Assembly: GCF_004365355.1 (NCBI RefSeq)
Contig: NZ_SODP01000002.1
Location: 1,919,846 to 1,983,845 of the forward strand
Length of the DNA stretch: 64,000 bases
Direction: 5' to 3'
Origin: Kribbella pratensis
GTDB lineage: Bacteria > Actinomycetota > Actinomycetes > Propionibacteriales > Kribbellaceae
Positions 45,488 through 53,674 of this stretch are shown piece by piece (positions within the stretch are counted from its first letter, which is position 1; each line of letters starts with the position of its first letter). The notes under the pieces were generated by a model. It saw only the letters and a list, made by a program, of their open reading frames with translations. It searched no databases and was not told where the DNA came from. The translations under genes and the position numbers were made by a program.

Positions 45488-46163
45488 ACGCCTTCGGCAG
45501 CGGTAGGTCGACGGCGCGCGCAACCCGGCGTACGTAGGTCTCCCGCGGGATCGACACCGCGCCGAGCGTGGCGAGGTGGTCGGTGACCCATTGGATGTCA
45601 AAAACCCGGTCGGCGGCGTACTCGTCGTTCAGCAGTTCGATCGTCCCGGCCACCGCCGCCTTCGAGCCGTCGGTCTTGTGGTGGAACATCGACTCGCCGG
45701 CGAACAGTCCGCCGATCGCGACGCCGTACAGCCCGCCGGCCAGCTCGTCGCCGTCCCAGGCCTCGACCGAATGCACCCAGCCGAGCCGATGCAGCTCGGT
45801 GTACGACGCGATGATGTCGCGGTCGATCCACGACCCCGGCCGGCGCGGATCCGCACAGGCGCGGATGACCTGGTCGAACGCGGTATTCACCCGGATCTCG
45901 AACTTCGCCCGGGCCCGCCGCAGCGAGCGGGAGGGCTCGTAGCCGGCGATATCGATCACGCCACGGTCGACCGGCGACCACCACAGGATCGAGCCGCGGT
46001 GGTCCGGCATCGGGAACAGCCCCCGCCGGTACGCCGCCAGCACGGTGCCCGGAGCCAGGTCCGCACCACCCGCGACCACATCACTCGCCCCGGCGACCCC
46101 GACGGGCGGGAACTCCCAGGGCGACGGGACAGGTTCAACTGGCACGAGACCATCCTGGACCAT
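45480..46163 (-). CDS. aat: Leucyl/phenylalanyl-tRNA--protein transferase
   Basis: A 227-aa enzyme of the N-degron pathway that adds Leu or Phe to proteins beginning with Arg or Lys, marking them for ClpAP/S degradation. Motifs typical of Aat are AAYRRGLFPMPD, ILWWSPVDRGVI, SWIDRDIIASYTELHRLGWV, HSVEAWDGDELAGGLYGVAI and FAGESMFHHKTDGSK. ATG at 46163 gives the normal family length. A 76-bp palindrome separates it from the divergent EcsC-like gene. Confidence 0.92.
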   Translation of the reverse strand: MVQDGLVPVEPVPSPWEFPPVGVAGASDVVAGGADLAPGTVLAAYRRGLFPMPDHRGSILWWSPVDRGVIDIAGYEPSRSLRRARAKFEIRVNTAFDQVIRACADPRRPGSWIDRDIIASYTELHRLGWVHSVEAWDGDELAGGLYGVAIGGLFAGESMFHHKTDGSKAAVAGTIELLNDEYAADRVFDIQWVTDHLATLGAVSIPRETYVRRVARAVDLPLPKAFR

Positions 46164-46171
46164 CCGGATCC

Positions 46172-46247
46172 CCAGGCCATCACAATGTGCCCATCGGCGC
46201 CGAGTCACGCGGGGCGCGGCCGACGGGCTGGGATTGTGATGGCCTGG
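46172..46247. repeat. 76-bp interrupted palindrome between aat and the EcsC-like gene
   Basis: The perfect 15-base arms CCAGGCCATCACAAT (46172-46186) and ATTGTGATGGCCTGG (46233-46247) enclose a second inner pair, CCCATCGG (46190-46197) and CCGACGGG (46220-46227, one mismatch). The element begins 8 bp upstream of the aat start codon. It could extrude as a cruciform, form an RNA hairpin in a leader, or provide two dyad sites for a regulator. Confidence 0.6.
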
Positions 46248-46360
46248 CGATCCACCTAGGGGACACCAAGGGTTTCTCCCGAGTGGCGAGGATCGGGGAG
46301 GCACGTACAGTTGAAGCACGTCCGGGTTCTTACGCGTGGGGCCGGGCGGGAAGGAGCACC

Positions 46361-47056
46361 GTGGCCGGAGTAGCCAGGTTCGTCGCCAGTAGTCTCGCGC
46401 CCGCCGCCCAGAGGTTCGCTCCGGCGGCCGCGGGTGGTGTGCTGCGCCAGATTCTCGAGATCGCGATCGACGGGTACCAGCGGTTCCCCGGCGCGGAGCG
46501 GATCGCGGAGAACAAGCTCGAGCGGTGCGGCGGCGACGCCAAGCTCGCGATCGACGCGGTGATCGACCAGCACATCCGGCTGGCCGGCGTACAAGGTTTC
46601 GCGACCGGTCTCGGCGGTCTCGTCACGCTCCCGGTCTCGTTGCCTGCGAACCTGACCGGTATCGCGATCGTCCAGGCCCGCATGGTGGCCTCGATCGCAC
46701 ACCTGCGCGGGTACGACCTGGACGATCCACGCGTCCGGACCGCGGTCATCACCTGCCTGCTCGGCGAGGAGGGTGTCGCCGACCGGTTGAGGAAGGCGAG
46801 CCTGCCGACGTCGCCGATCGCGATCGCGACCGCCCCGGTGTTCGACCCGGAGTTGGACCGGCACGTCTCGAACGAGGTCGTCGCCGAGCTGATCGCCCGG
46901 ATCAGCGGCAAGAAGATGGCGCTCACGATCACCCGTCGCATCCCGCTGCTCGGCGGTGCTGTCGGCGCCGGTGTGGACGGCTGGTCGACGTACCGGGTGG
47001 GTCAGTTCGCCGACAAGAGCCTGATCCGGCGGATCCGGCGCCCGATCGAGCCGTGA
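46361..47056 (+). CDS. EcsC-family protein
   Basis: A 231-aa protein with the EcsC-like pattern: amphipathic N-terminal helices, a glycine-rich GFATGLGGLVTLPVSLPANL segment followed by a hydrophobic helix (TGIAIVQARMVASIAHLRGY), and a late GGAVGAGVDGWSTYRVGQFA. The biochemical role of the family is not established. GTG at 46361 follows AAGGAG. It overlaps the following VOC gene by 4 bp (GTGA). Confidence 0.82.
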   Translation: MAGVARFVASSLAPAAQRFAPAAAGGVLRQILEIAIDGYQRFPGAERIAENKLERCGGDAKLAIDAVIDQHIRLAGVQGFATGLGGLVTLPVSLPANLTGIAIVQARMVASIAHLRGYDLDDPRVRTAVITCLLGEEGVADRLRKASLPTSPIAIATAPVFDPELDRHVSNEVVAELIARISGKKMALTITRRIPLLGGAVGAGVDGWSTYRVGQFADKSLIRRIRRPIEP

Positions 47057-47439
47057 CGGCATCGTTCTGGGGACCCACCCTGGACTGCCCTGATCCGGTG
47101 GCGCTCGCGGAGTTCTACCAGCGGGTGGCCGGAGGCGAGCTGGCGGTCGCATCGGAGAACTTCGCAGAGCTGCGGTTTCCCACGTTCAGCCTGGGCTTCC
47201 AGCGGGATCTGAACCATCGCGCGCCAACCTGGCCGGATCCACGAGTACCGCAACAGTGCCATCTGGACTTCATGGCAGAGGATCTGGACGCCGAGCAGGC
47301 CAAGGTCGTCGCGGCCGGCGGGCGTCCGAGCGCCATGCAGCCCGAGCCTGGGACCTTTCGCGTTTTCCTGGATCCGGCCGGTCATCCGTTCTGCTTGACG
47401 ACCTGGCGGACGCCGAGCGGTCCGGCTCCATCACGCTAG
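47053..47439 (+). CDS. VOC-superfamily (glyoxalase/bleomycin-resistance-like) protein
   Basis: A 128-aa vicinal-oxygen-chelate protein. The opening FWGPTLDCPDPVALAEFYQR and the C-terminal QCHLDFMAEDLDAEQAKVVA, then FRVFLDPAGHPFCL, are the standard glyoxalase-like pattern with candidate metal ligands (His in CHLDF). GTG at 47053 overlaps the EcsC-like stop. Its function is unknown; the family includes antibiotic-binding and isomerase members. The 3' end overlaps the convergent XRE gene by 9 bp. Confidence 0.87.
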   Translation: MTASFWGPTLDCPDPVALAEFYQRVAGGELAVASENFAELRFPTFSLGFQRDLNHRAPTWPDPRVPQQCHLDFMAEDLDAEQAKVVAAGGRPSAMQPEPGTFRVFLDPAGHPFCLTTWRTPSGPAPSR

Positions 47440-48270
47440 CCGGTCGGCCGGCTCCCTCCGGGTCTGCGGGAGTCTGGCGCGGGTGGTGTCGTCGGCGGGA
47501 GTCTCGACGAACAGGACCAGGTCCGGGTGGGCGGGGATCGCCAGCTCGGTGACGGTGAAGTGCAGTTCGCCGACCACTGGGTTGACGATGTGGCGCTCGC
47601 GCGGCGTACAGGCTGCTACTTCGTGGCGGGACCACAGCCGCGTGAACTCGGGGCTGATCGCCTGCAGCCGCTCGAGGTCGGTCTCCCAGTCCGGGTCGCC
47701 GATGTGTTCGGCGTACGCCGAGCGGAGGCGGCCGACGATGTACGGGACCTCGGTGTCGTAGTTCAGCAATTGGGCGCGGGCGGCCGGCTCGGTGATGATG
47801 CACCAGAGCAGGTTCTTGTGAATGCAGGGCAGCTGGTGCCAGTCGTGGAACAGGTCGTTGTACGCACGGTTCGCCCGGATGATGTCGAATCGCGTGTTGG
47901 TGATCAGCGCGGGCAGCGGGTCGAGCGCCTCCACGATCTCGGCGAAGACCGCCTCGCTGGCGCAATCCGTCGTACGCGGTAGTCGCATCGGCGTCGCCTC
48001 GGCTAGGCGGTACAGATGCTCGCGTTCGACCGGGCTGAGCTTGAGCGTCGTCGCGACGGCGTCGAGCACCTGGCCGCTGGCGTTGATCGGCCGTCCCTGC
48101 TCGAGCCACGTGTACCAGGTCACGCCGACGCCAGCGAGTTGCGCCAGCTCCTCCCGCCGCAACCCAGGCGTACGCCGCCGCCCGCCCCCAGGCAGCCCGA
48201 CGTCCTCGGGCGCAACCCGCGCCCGACGCGCCTTCAAGAACTCCCCAAGCTCAGCCCGCTGCGCACTCAC
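47431..48270 (-). CDS. XRE-family regulator with MmyB-like ligand-binding domain
   Basis: A 279-aa regulator. The N-terminal helix-turn-helix is LGEFLKARRARVAPEDVGLP followed by RRTPGLRREELAQLAGVGVT and WYTWLEQGR, the typical MmyB/XRE opening. The C-terminal part has the MmyB-like ligand-binding domain (LPALITNTRFDIIRANRAYN, then HFTVTELAIPAHPDLVLFVE). Such regulators usually control an adjacent oxidoreductase; here none adjoins, so it may act elsewhere. GTG at 48270. A minisatellite lies about 180 bp upstream. Confidence 0.9.
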   Translation of the reverse strand: MSAQRAELGEFLKARRARVAPEDVGLPGGGRRRTPGLRREELAQLAGVGVTWYTWLEQGRPINASGQVLDAVATTLKLSPVEREHLYRLAEATPMRLPRTTDCASEAVFAEIVEALDPLPALITNTRFDIIRANRAYNDLFHDWHQLPCIHKNLLWCIITEPAARAQLLNYDTEVPYIVGRLRSAYAEHIGDPDWETDLERLQAISPEFTRLWSRHEVAACTPRERHIVNPVVGELHFTVTELAIPAHPDLVLFVETPADDTTRARLPQTRREPADRLA

Positions 48271-48450
48271 CCACCCAGTCTGACCCGCTCCACCGACAGT
48301 TTTAGCCGTGGACCACTTGCTCACCCGACGCTGTCGCGGCGAAGTCACACTCCAGAGGTTCCGTCGAGACGGCCAGTTCTTCCTGCCGGGCACGGGGTGC
48401 CCTCGAGCGGCTGAACGGCGCGCAGACCAACCCGGCGCAAGCCGTCCAGT

Positions 48451-48626
48451 TCCGCGCACCTCCGGGCACCTCCGGGCACCTCCGGGCACCTCCGGGCACC
48501 TCCGGGCACCTCCGGGCACCTCCGGGCACCTCCGGGCACCTCCGGGCACCGCCCCGGCACCGCCCCGGCACCGCCCCGGCACCGCCCCGGCACCGCCCCG
48601 GCACCGCCCCGGCACGTCCGGGCACG
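48451..48626. repeat. Compound minisatellite: ten 10-bp units, six 11-bp units and one 10-bp unit
   Basis: The array opens with a variant TCCGCGCACC (48451-48460), followed by nine exact copies of TCCGGGCACC (48461-48550). It then switches to the 11-base unit GCCCCGGCACC, six copies (48551-48616, the last ending in G), and closes with a TCCGGGCACG unit (48617-48626). Both units share CCGGGCACC/CCCGGCACC cores, so one arose from the other. The periods are not multiples of three, which argues against coding. The array lies between the XRE regulator start and the HMG-CoA lyase end. Confidence 0.9.
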
Positions 48627-48681
48627 CCGACGGAGACGCGACGAGTAACGTCGACAGATCTGGAGCGGAAGTGGCGAGGCG

Positions 48682-49608
48682 TTAGCCGGCGAGGGCCTGG
48701 ACGACTCGGCTTGGGGAGGGCTTGCCGAGCTGGTCGGCCATCCAGATGCTGGTTTCGACGAGTTTCTGCAGGTCGACGCCGGTCTGGATGCCTAGGCCGT
48801 CGAGCTGCCAGAGCAGGTCCTCGGTGGCGAGGTTGCCGGTCGCGCTCTCGGCGTACGGGCAGCCGCCGAGGCCGCCGGCGGAGCTGTCGACCGTGGTCAC
48901 GCCGTCGCGGAAGGCGGTCAGGGTGTTGGCCAGCGCTTGGCCATAAGTGTCGTGGAAGTGCACGGCGAGCTTCTCGACGCCGACCCCGGCCGCACCGAAC
49001 GCGGTGATCAGCGCAGTAACGTGGCCGGGGGTGGCGACGCCGATCGTGTCTCCGAGGGAGAGTTCGTGGCAGCCGAGCTCAACCAGACGCGCGCCGACCT
49101 TGACGACCTGGTCGATCGGTACGTCGCCCTCCCACGGGTCGCCGTAACACATCGACACGTAGCCGCGGACCGACAGCCCTTCCGCCAGTGCGCGCTGGAT
49201 GGTCGGCGTGAACATCGCGAACTGGTCGTCGAGCGTGGAGTTGAGGTTGTTGGCCGCGAACGTCTCGGTGGCGCTGGCGAAGATCGCGATCTCCCGTACG
49301 CCGGCCGCCAGCGCACGGTCGAGCCCGCGCTCGTTCGGGACCAGCACCGGCGCGCGGACGCCTTCCGGCAGGTCGAGTCGCTCGAGCAGTTCGGCGGCGT
49401 CGGCCAGCTGCGGGACCCATTTCGGGTGCACGAAACTCGTGGTCTCCACAGTCGTCAACCCCGCGTCGACGAGCCGGTTGATGAACTCGGCCTTGACCGC
49501 GACGTCGACGATCGCCGACTCGTTCTGCAACCCGTCCCGCGGCCCGACCTCGTAGATCGTGACCCGGTCCGGCAACCCCTCGGCCTTCACCAGCTGCGGT
49601 TTCCGCAT
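48682..49608 (-). CDS. Hydroxymethylglutaryl-CoA lyase
   Basis: A 308-aa HMGL-like TIM-barrel enzyme cleaving 3-hydroxy-3-methylglutaryl-CoA to acetoacetate and acetyl-CoA, the last step of leucine breakdown. It has VTIYEVGPRDGLQNE, the metal-binding Asp in VGPRDG, the SLGDTIGVATPG segment, HFHDTYGQALAN with the metal His pair, and the C-terminal signature GGLGGCPYAESATGNLATED with the catalytic Cys. ATG at 49608 follows GGAGG. It is divergent from a GNAT gene with a 47-bp gap. Confidence 0.93.
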   Translation of the reverse strand: MRKPQLVKAEGLPDRVTIYEVGPRDGLQNESAIVDVAVKAEFINRLVDAGLTTVETTSFVHPKWVPQLADAAELLERLDLPEGVRAPVLVPNERGLDRALAAGVREIAIFASATETFAANNLNSTLDDQFAMFTPTIQRALAEGLSVRGYVSMCYGDPWEGDVPIDQVVKVGARLVELGCHELSLGDTIGVATPGHVTALITAFGAAGVGVEKLAVHFHDTYGQALANTLTAFRDGVTTVDSSAGGLGGCPYAESATGNLATEDLLWQLDGLGIQTGVDLQKLVETSIWMADQLGKPSPSRVVQALAG

Positions 49609-49655
49609 CGTGCTGCCTCCGTGGCGTCTGAGCGTGACACGGGATCTCCGCGACA

Positions 49656-50309
49656 ATGCTCGTGATGACAACTCTCGCTGACATTCTGCGTGGCGTCGAA
49701 AACGGCGTCTTCCCGGCCCCGGACCTCGGCGTCAGCGTCGTACCGGCTCCGTCGGAACGCGAGTCCGCCGTGGTTGCGTTCACCGGTCACGTCGTCATCG
49801 CCGCAGACGTGAGCCCGTCGTGGGTCGCCGAGCAGGTCCCGGCGGGCGACCTGGCCGCGCCGACCAACCCGCCGTTCCTGACGGCTCTGGCCGAGCTGAC
49901 CGGCCGCCGCGTCAGCTCGAATGACGCCATGCTCCTCGCCCCCGCCATCACGGACCCGGCCGAACGCGCCGAGGTCATCAAGGACCTCACCGTCCTCACC
50001 GACCACAGCCATCCCCGCGTCCAGCGGGCGCTGGAGTATCGAACCGACGTTCAGGTGTACGCCGACGTCCACGGCGGCCTCGTGATCATTGGCCACGGCC
50101 TCGCCGACCGCATCGAATGCGCCATCGAGCTCCCCGACGCCCACCAAAACCAAGGTCACGGCCGCCACCTGGCCCGCGTCGCCCGAACCCTGATCCCCCC
50201 GAACACCTCGATCTGGGCCCAGATAACCCCCGGCAACGCCGCCTCCCTCCGAGCCTTCCTGGCCGCCGGCTACAAGCCCGTAGGTTCCGAGGCCCTGCTG
50301 GTCAAGTGA
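49656..50309 (+). CDS. GNAT-family N-acetyltransferase
   Basis: A 217-aa protein whose C-terminal half is a GNAT domain: the acetyl-CoA loop QNQGHGRHLARVARTLI (Q-x-x-G-x-G) and the late segment ITPGNAASLRAFLAAGYKPV are typical. The N-terminal half (VPAPSERESAVVAFTGHVVI) is less characteristic. ATG at 49656 or 49665; neither has a strong ribosome-binding site. The substrate is unknown. No membrane segment. Confidence 0.78.
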   Translation: MLVMTTLADILRGVENGVFPAPDLGVSVVPAPSERESAVVAFTGHVVIAADVSPSWVAEQVPAGDLAAPTNPPFLTALAELTGRRVSSNDAMLLAPAITDPAERAEVIKDLTVLTDHSHPRVQRALEYRTDVQVYADVHGGLVIIGHGLADRIECAIELPDAHQNQGHGRHLARVARTLIPPNTSIWAQITPGNAASLRAFLAAGYKPVGSEALLVK

Positions 50310-50387
50310 CCAAGAAGTGAACAAGTAGGGCATTGTTGCTGACAGCACCGAAATGCACAGCTGTGGAAAACCCTGGGGATAGTTGGG

Positions 50388-51164
50388 TCAGGGTGTGCGG
50401 CGGTGGTAGCCGAACTCGGTGTTGTTGTAGAGGTCGGTGCGGTAGATGCCGTGGATGATTTCGGCTTCGTAGCCGTCCAGTTCGGGCATATCGAGGCCGC
50501 GGGCGATGGCCAGCTCGGCCTGGGCGTCGTACGGGACTCGGACGAATTGGATCGAGAACGGCGCGGGGTCGGGTGAGTCGATGACGCCTTCGAGGATCAC
50601 ATAGATCGGTGTCGGGTCGCCGAGGCTGTTGCCGACCGAGCCCGTGTTGAACAGCGTGCGGCCGCGGTCCTCCTCGAAGTACGCGTCGTGGATGTCGGCG
50701 TACCCGACCACCGACGGCACCGGCCCGTCGCCGGTGGCCGGTGTGTTCTCGAAGAAGCTCAGGTACTGCGTTTCGTCGTGATCGAACGAGATCCGGTGGT
50801 GAACGCTCTTCGACGAGGCGTGGAACAGCCGCACCTGCCGACCGCTCATCAGGAAGTCGTGGGAGAACGGCAGCGCTCGCAGCCAGGCCCACTGATCCTC
50901 ACGCAACTCGTTCTTCCACCACCTGAGCGCTTCGCGGTCGTGGACGCGGTCGGGATCGGGGAGGAGGTCGTCCCAGTTCCCGAGGATGTTCACCTCGCAG
51001 ACCTCGCGGCACCGATCCACCACCGCCTGGCCCCGTGGACCCTTCCCGACGTTGTCGCCGAGGTTGAAGATCCGCGTGATCCCGCGGGCCGAGATGTCGG
51101 CCAGGACCGCCTCCAGCGCTGTCAGGTTCCCGTGCACGTCGGAGATCAGCGCAATCCGGTCCAT
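50388..51164 (-). CDS. Metallophosphoesterase (calcineurin-like)
   Basis: A 258-aa phosphoesterase of the YfcE/ApaH-like group. The metal-binding motifs are DVHGN (D-x-H), FNLGDNVGKG (GD-x2-G), the GNWDD variant of GNHD/E, FHASS and the C-terminal FNTGSVGNSLGDPTP. It probably hydrolyses a cytoplasmic phosphodiester or phosphomonoester of unknown identity. ATG at 51164. It is convergent with the GNAT gene; the upstream gap separates it from the T4SS-like gene. Confidence 0.88.
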   Translation of the reverse strand: MDRIALISDVHGNLTALEAVLADISARGITRIFNLGDNVGKGPRGQAVVDRCREVCEVNILGNWDDLLPDPDRVHDREALRWWKNELREDQWAWLRALPFSHDFLMSGRQVRLFHASSKSVHHRISFDHDETQYLSFFENTPATGDGPVPSVVGYADIHDAYFEEDRGRTLFNTGSVGNSLGDPTPIYVILEGVIDSPDPAPFSIQFVRVPYDAQAELAIARGLDMPELDGYEAEIIHGIYRTDLYNNTEFGYHRRTP

Positions 51165-51385
51165 CGGATCATGCTTTCATCCGCCGAAACGACCGCCGTG
51201 GGCCGGGCCCGGAAGCGCTGGACAGCGTAGGCCGGGGCTGGCAGCGGTGGGCGGTGCAGGCCGGGCCCGGAAACGCCGGGCGGCGCGGGGCGGTGAAGGC
51301 CCGGCCTGGAAGCTCCGGGTGGCCTCGAAGCCCTGGGCAGTCAGGGCGGTCAGGGCGGAGCAGTAGTGCGGGCGGGGGATGGGGA
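51165..51385. other. Gap with imperfect GGCCGGGCCCGGAA repeats
   Basis: GGCCGGGCCCGGAA recurs at 51201 and 51259, with a weaker relative (GGCCCGGCCTGGAA) near 51298. No gene is supported here. The unit is itself nearly palindromic. It lies between the phosphoesterase start and the T4SS-like stop, so it may hold a promoter for the former. Confidence 0.5.
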
Positions 51386-52684
51386 TCAGCGGGCGCCGGT
51401 TGGGCCGGCGGGTTCGGGGGTGCGCTGGTGCGCGGGTGGGTTGGTGCGGTGGGAGCGGGAGCCTGAGCGGCCGGACATTGGGCCGCGCGCGGAGGCCGGG
51501 GTGATTGCGCCGCCTCCGGACTCGCCGGCCGAGTGCGCGGCCGCTCCGGCCAAGGAGCCCCCGGCCTTCCGTGCGGCTGCGAGTCCGATGCCCGCCGGTC
51601 CCGCGACCGCTCCGGCTGCCTTCGCGCCGACCGTCTGCGCACCGGTCGCGCCGGACGCACCAGACGCACCAGACGCACCTGCTCCGGCACCGCCGCCGGC
51701 CGAGCTGCCGGCGCCTCGTCCGCTGCCGAATCCCGCGCCGGAGCTGCCGATGTTGATCGCACCGGTCGCCATCCCACCGGGATCCGCCACGGAACTGCCC
51801 ATCCCGGCGCTTCCGCCGGCCACAGCCGCGGTGAGCGGAACCATGAAGCGCATCAGCGCCGGCAGCGCGAAGATCGCGAGCAGCAGCATCATCATCCCGC
51901 CCATCGCCTGCACCACGCCGGCACTCGCGCTCGACGGCTGGTCGTGAGCCATCTTCATGGCCGCCGCGTAGACCAGCGCCGCCGCAGGCTTGTACGCGAC
52001 GAAGGCCAGCGACCAGCCACAGAACTTCTTGAACCAGTTCCGCCCGATCTCCGTGTTGGTCGCGGCAGCCGCCAACGGGAACGCTCCGGCGAGCAAGACG
52101 AGCATGGCCGAGCGGATCAGCATCAGGACGATCTGGACCGCCGAGGCGACGATCACCGCCAGGCCGGTCATGATCGCTACGAACGAGGGCATCGTCGTCG
52201 CGAACAGATCGTGCGCCGAGCTCCCGCCGCCGAAGGCCGCCTGCAGCTTCATGCCGCCGGCCACGTGATCGATGACGTCCACCGAGAACGCGTCCGACCA
52301 CGACGCCAGCACCTGCAGCGTGGCAGTCCCGGCCGCCCCCACCAGCACGAAAGTCACGACGGCTTTCAGCAGCTCCTGCAACGGTCGTGCTCGTTGCTCC
52401 CAGGCGATCCTCATCCCGGCCACGAGCACCGCGACGACGAAGACGGCTGCCGTGACGCTGAGCAGATTGCTCTGCAGAAACTCGACGGTGCCGCTGTTCG
52501 TCCAGGAGTCGCCGTGCTGCGTGCCCAGCAGATCCGGGGTGGCCGGCTTCAGCCAGAACGTCATCGCGTTCAGCGTGTTCAACGCGCCGTCGGTGATCGC
52601 TTGCTGGAGCTGGTCCATCGCATTGGTCGCGACCGACTGGAAGCCGTCCTGGATGTAACAACCGAGGTCCATTTTTCCGCACAT
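51386..52684 (-). CDS. T4SS-type (VirB6/TrbL-like) polytopic membrane protein
   Basis: A 432-aa protein. The N-terminal part has an amphipathic segment and cysteines (MCGKMDLGCYIQDGF), then several membrane segments (LLSVTAAVFVVAVLVAGMRI, VVTFVLVGAAGTATLQVL, AIMTGLAVIVASAVQIVLML, VQAMGGMMMLLLAIFALPAL). The C-terminal 130 residues are low complexity (Gly/Ala/Ser then Arg/Pro). This topology is that of the actinobacterial conjugation-type VirB6/TrbL proteins. It overlaps the next upstream gene by one base. No ATPase or relaxase is nearby, so its partners must be elsewhere. Confidence 0.72.
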   Translation of the reverse strand: MCGKMDLGCYIQDGFQSVATNAMDQLQQAITDGALNTLNAMTFWLKPATPDLLGTQHGDSWTNSGTVEFLQSNLLSVTAAVFVVAVLVAGMRIAWEQRARPLQELLKAVVTFVLVGAAGTATLQVLASWSDAFSVDVIDHVAGGMKLQAAFGGGSSAHDLFATTMPSFVAIMTGLAVIVASAVQIVLMLIRSAMLVLLAGAFPLAAAATNTEIGRNWFKKFCGWSLAFVAYKPAAALVYAAAMKMAHDQPSSASAGVVQAMGGMMMLLLAIFALPALMRFMVPLTAAVAGGSAGMGSSVADPGGMATGAINIGSSGAGFGSGRGAGSSAGGGAGAGASGASGASGATGAQTVGAKAAGAVAGPAGIGLAAARKAGGSLAGAAAHSAGESGGGAITPASARGPMSGRSGSRSHRTNPPAHQRTPEPAGPTGAR

Positions 52685-53457
52685 CAGACACCACTCCAGG
52701 CAACGAAGTCGGACAGGTCACGGTGCTGGGCGAACGGCGCGCCGACCGGCTCGCCGGCCACCGGTGGTTGCAGGCGCCAGTCGCCGTCATGCCAGACGAG
52801 CGTCAGCGTGAGACTCATGTACGCCGAGTTGACCGAGGTGGCGAGCATCAGGCTGACGCGATCGGGACTGGCGTCGATGACGCGGTACCCGGCGAGCTGC
52901 GGCACGGTGTAGCCGCTGGCCGACTGATCGGTCTGCAGCTCGTGGATCAGCGCGTCCGTGCCAGGGCCGGGCACCATCAGTTTGCGTGCCGTCGCAACCA
53001 CCTTGTCCTGGTCGGCCATCGCGGCGTACGCGCTGTAGGCGGCATACACCGCGCCGGTCGGCGAGTGGGCGAAGCACCGGCGGAACCCGTCGGCGTCCGT
53101 CCTGGCCGGGCCAAACCCGGACGAACGCGGTACGACGATGCGGCTGCTCACCTCCCAGCCGTCCACCGCGGGCGGCTGCTGCGGAACCGACTGATCGCCA
53201 GCACTGCGATTGCAGCCGGTGGAGTTGACGGAGCGGGAGTTGACCGGTGTCGCAGGCGCTGCCGGCTCCGAACGAGCAGGCTCGGTCGGCACCACAGCTT
53301 GCTGCTTGGCCTGAGCGGCCGGCGAGGCGGCAGAGCCGGACGACCCGAAGCTCCCGATCAGCAACACCGCGCCGCAGACCACCACCGCGCCGATGACGAT
53401 GCTCGCCGCGATGAACCCGCGGCCGAACGGTGACTGTTCTTCGCTGCTGTCGCTCAT
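52684..53457 (-). CDS. Single-pass membrane protein with extracytoplasmic domain, T4SS-associated (VirB8-like position)
   Basis: A 257-aa protein: a short cytoplasmic start (MSDSSEEQSPFGRGF), one membrane helix (IAASIVIGAVVVCGAVLLIG), a Ser/Ala/Pro linker and a globular exterior domain (VDGWEVSSRIVVPRSSGFGP, then VYAAYSAYAAMADQDKVVAT). Proteins of this shape accompany TrbL-like proteins in actinobacterial conjugation-type clusters; equivalence to VirB8 is an inference from topology and order. ATG at 53457 is chosen over an upstream start at 53490. TGATG coupling to the VirB6-like gene. Confidence 0.68.
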   Translation of the reverse strand: MSDSSEEQSPFGRGFIAASIVIGAVVVCGAVLLIGSFGSSGSAASPAAQAKQQAVVPTEPARSEPAAPATPVNSRSVNSTGCNRSAGDQSVPQQPPAVDGWEVSSRIVVPRSSGFGPARTDADGFRRCFAHSPTGAVYAAYSAYAAMADQDKVVATARKLMVPGPGTDALIHELQTDQSASGYTVPQLAGYRVIDASPDRVSLMLATSVNSAYMSLTLTLVWHDGDWRLQPPVAGEPVGAPFAQHRDLSDFVAWSGV

Positions 53458-53529
53458 CTGACTCCCCGATCCGCCGGTGGACAACCTCACGGGAGAAGCC
53501 TGGCAAAAATCGCCGAACCGCCGCGGAAG

Positions 53530-53538
53530 TTATCCACA
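53530..53538 (+). promoter_or_regulatory. DnaA-box-like nonamer
   Basis: TTATCCACA occurs in the gap between the T4SS-like pair and the MarR gene. It is an isolated consensus DnaA box, the second in an intergenic region of this window. No origin features accompany it. Confidence 0.25.
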
Positions 53539-53674
53539 GGCCCTTCGTGGGCCCTGACTCCGCGCTAGACCAGATGGTTCGTTACGCTCAAGGGGCTTGC
53601 GATTGGCGGTCGATCTGTAGCCGAAGAGTCACCCCGTGTAGCGAAGTGACCTAGTCAGCTAATAGAGTCCGCGC

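Noticed and set aside
48451..48626. CRISPR array
   Set aside because: Units are contiguous with no spacers and are only 10 and 11 bp long.
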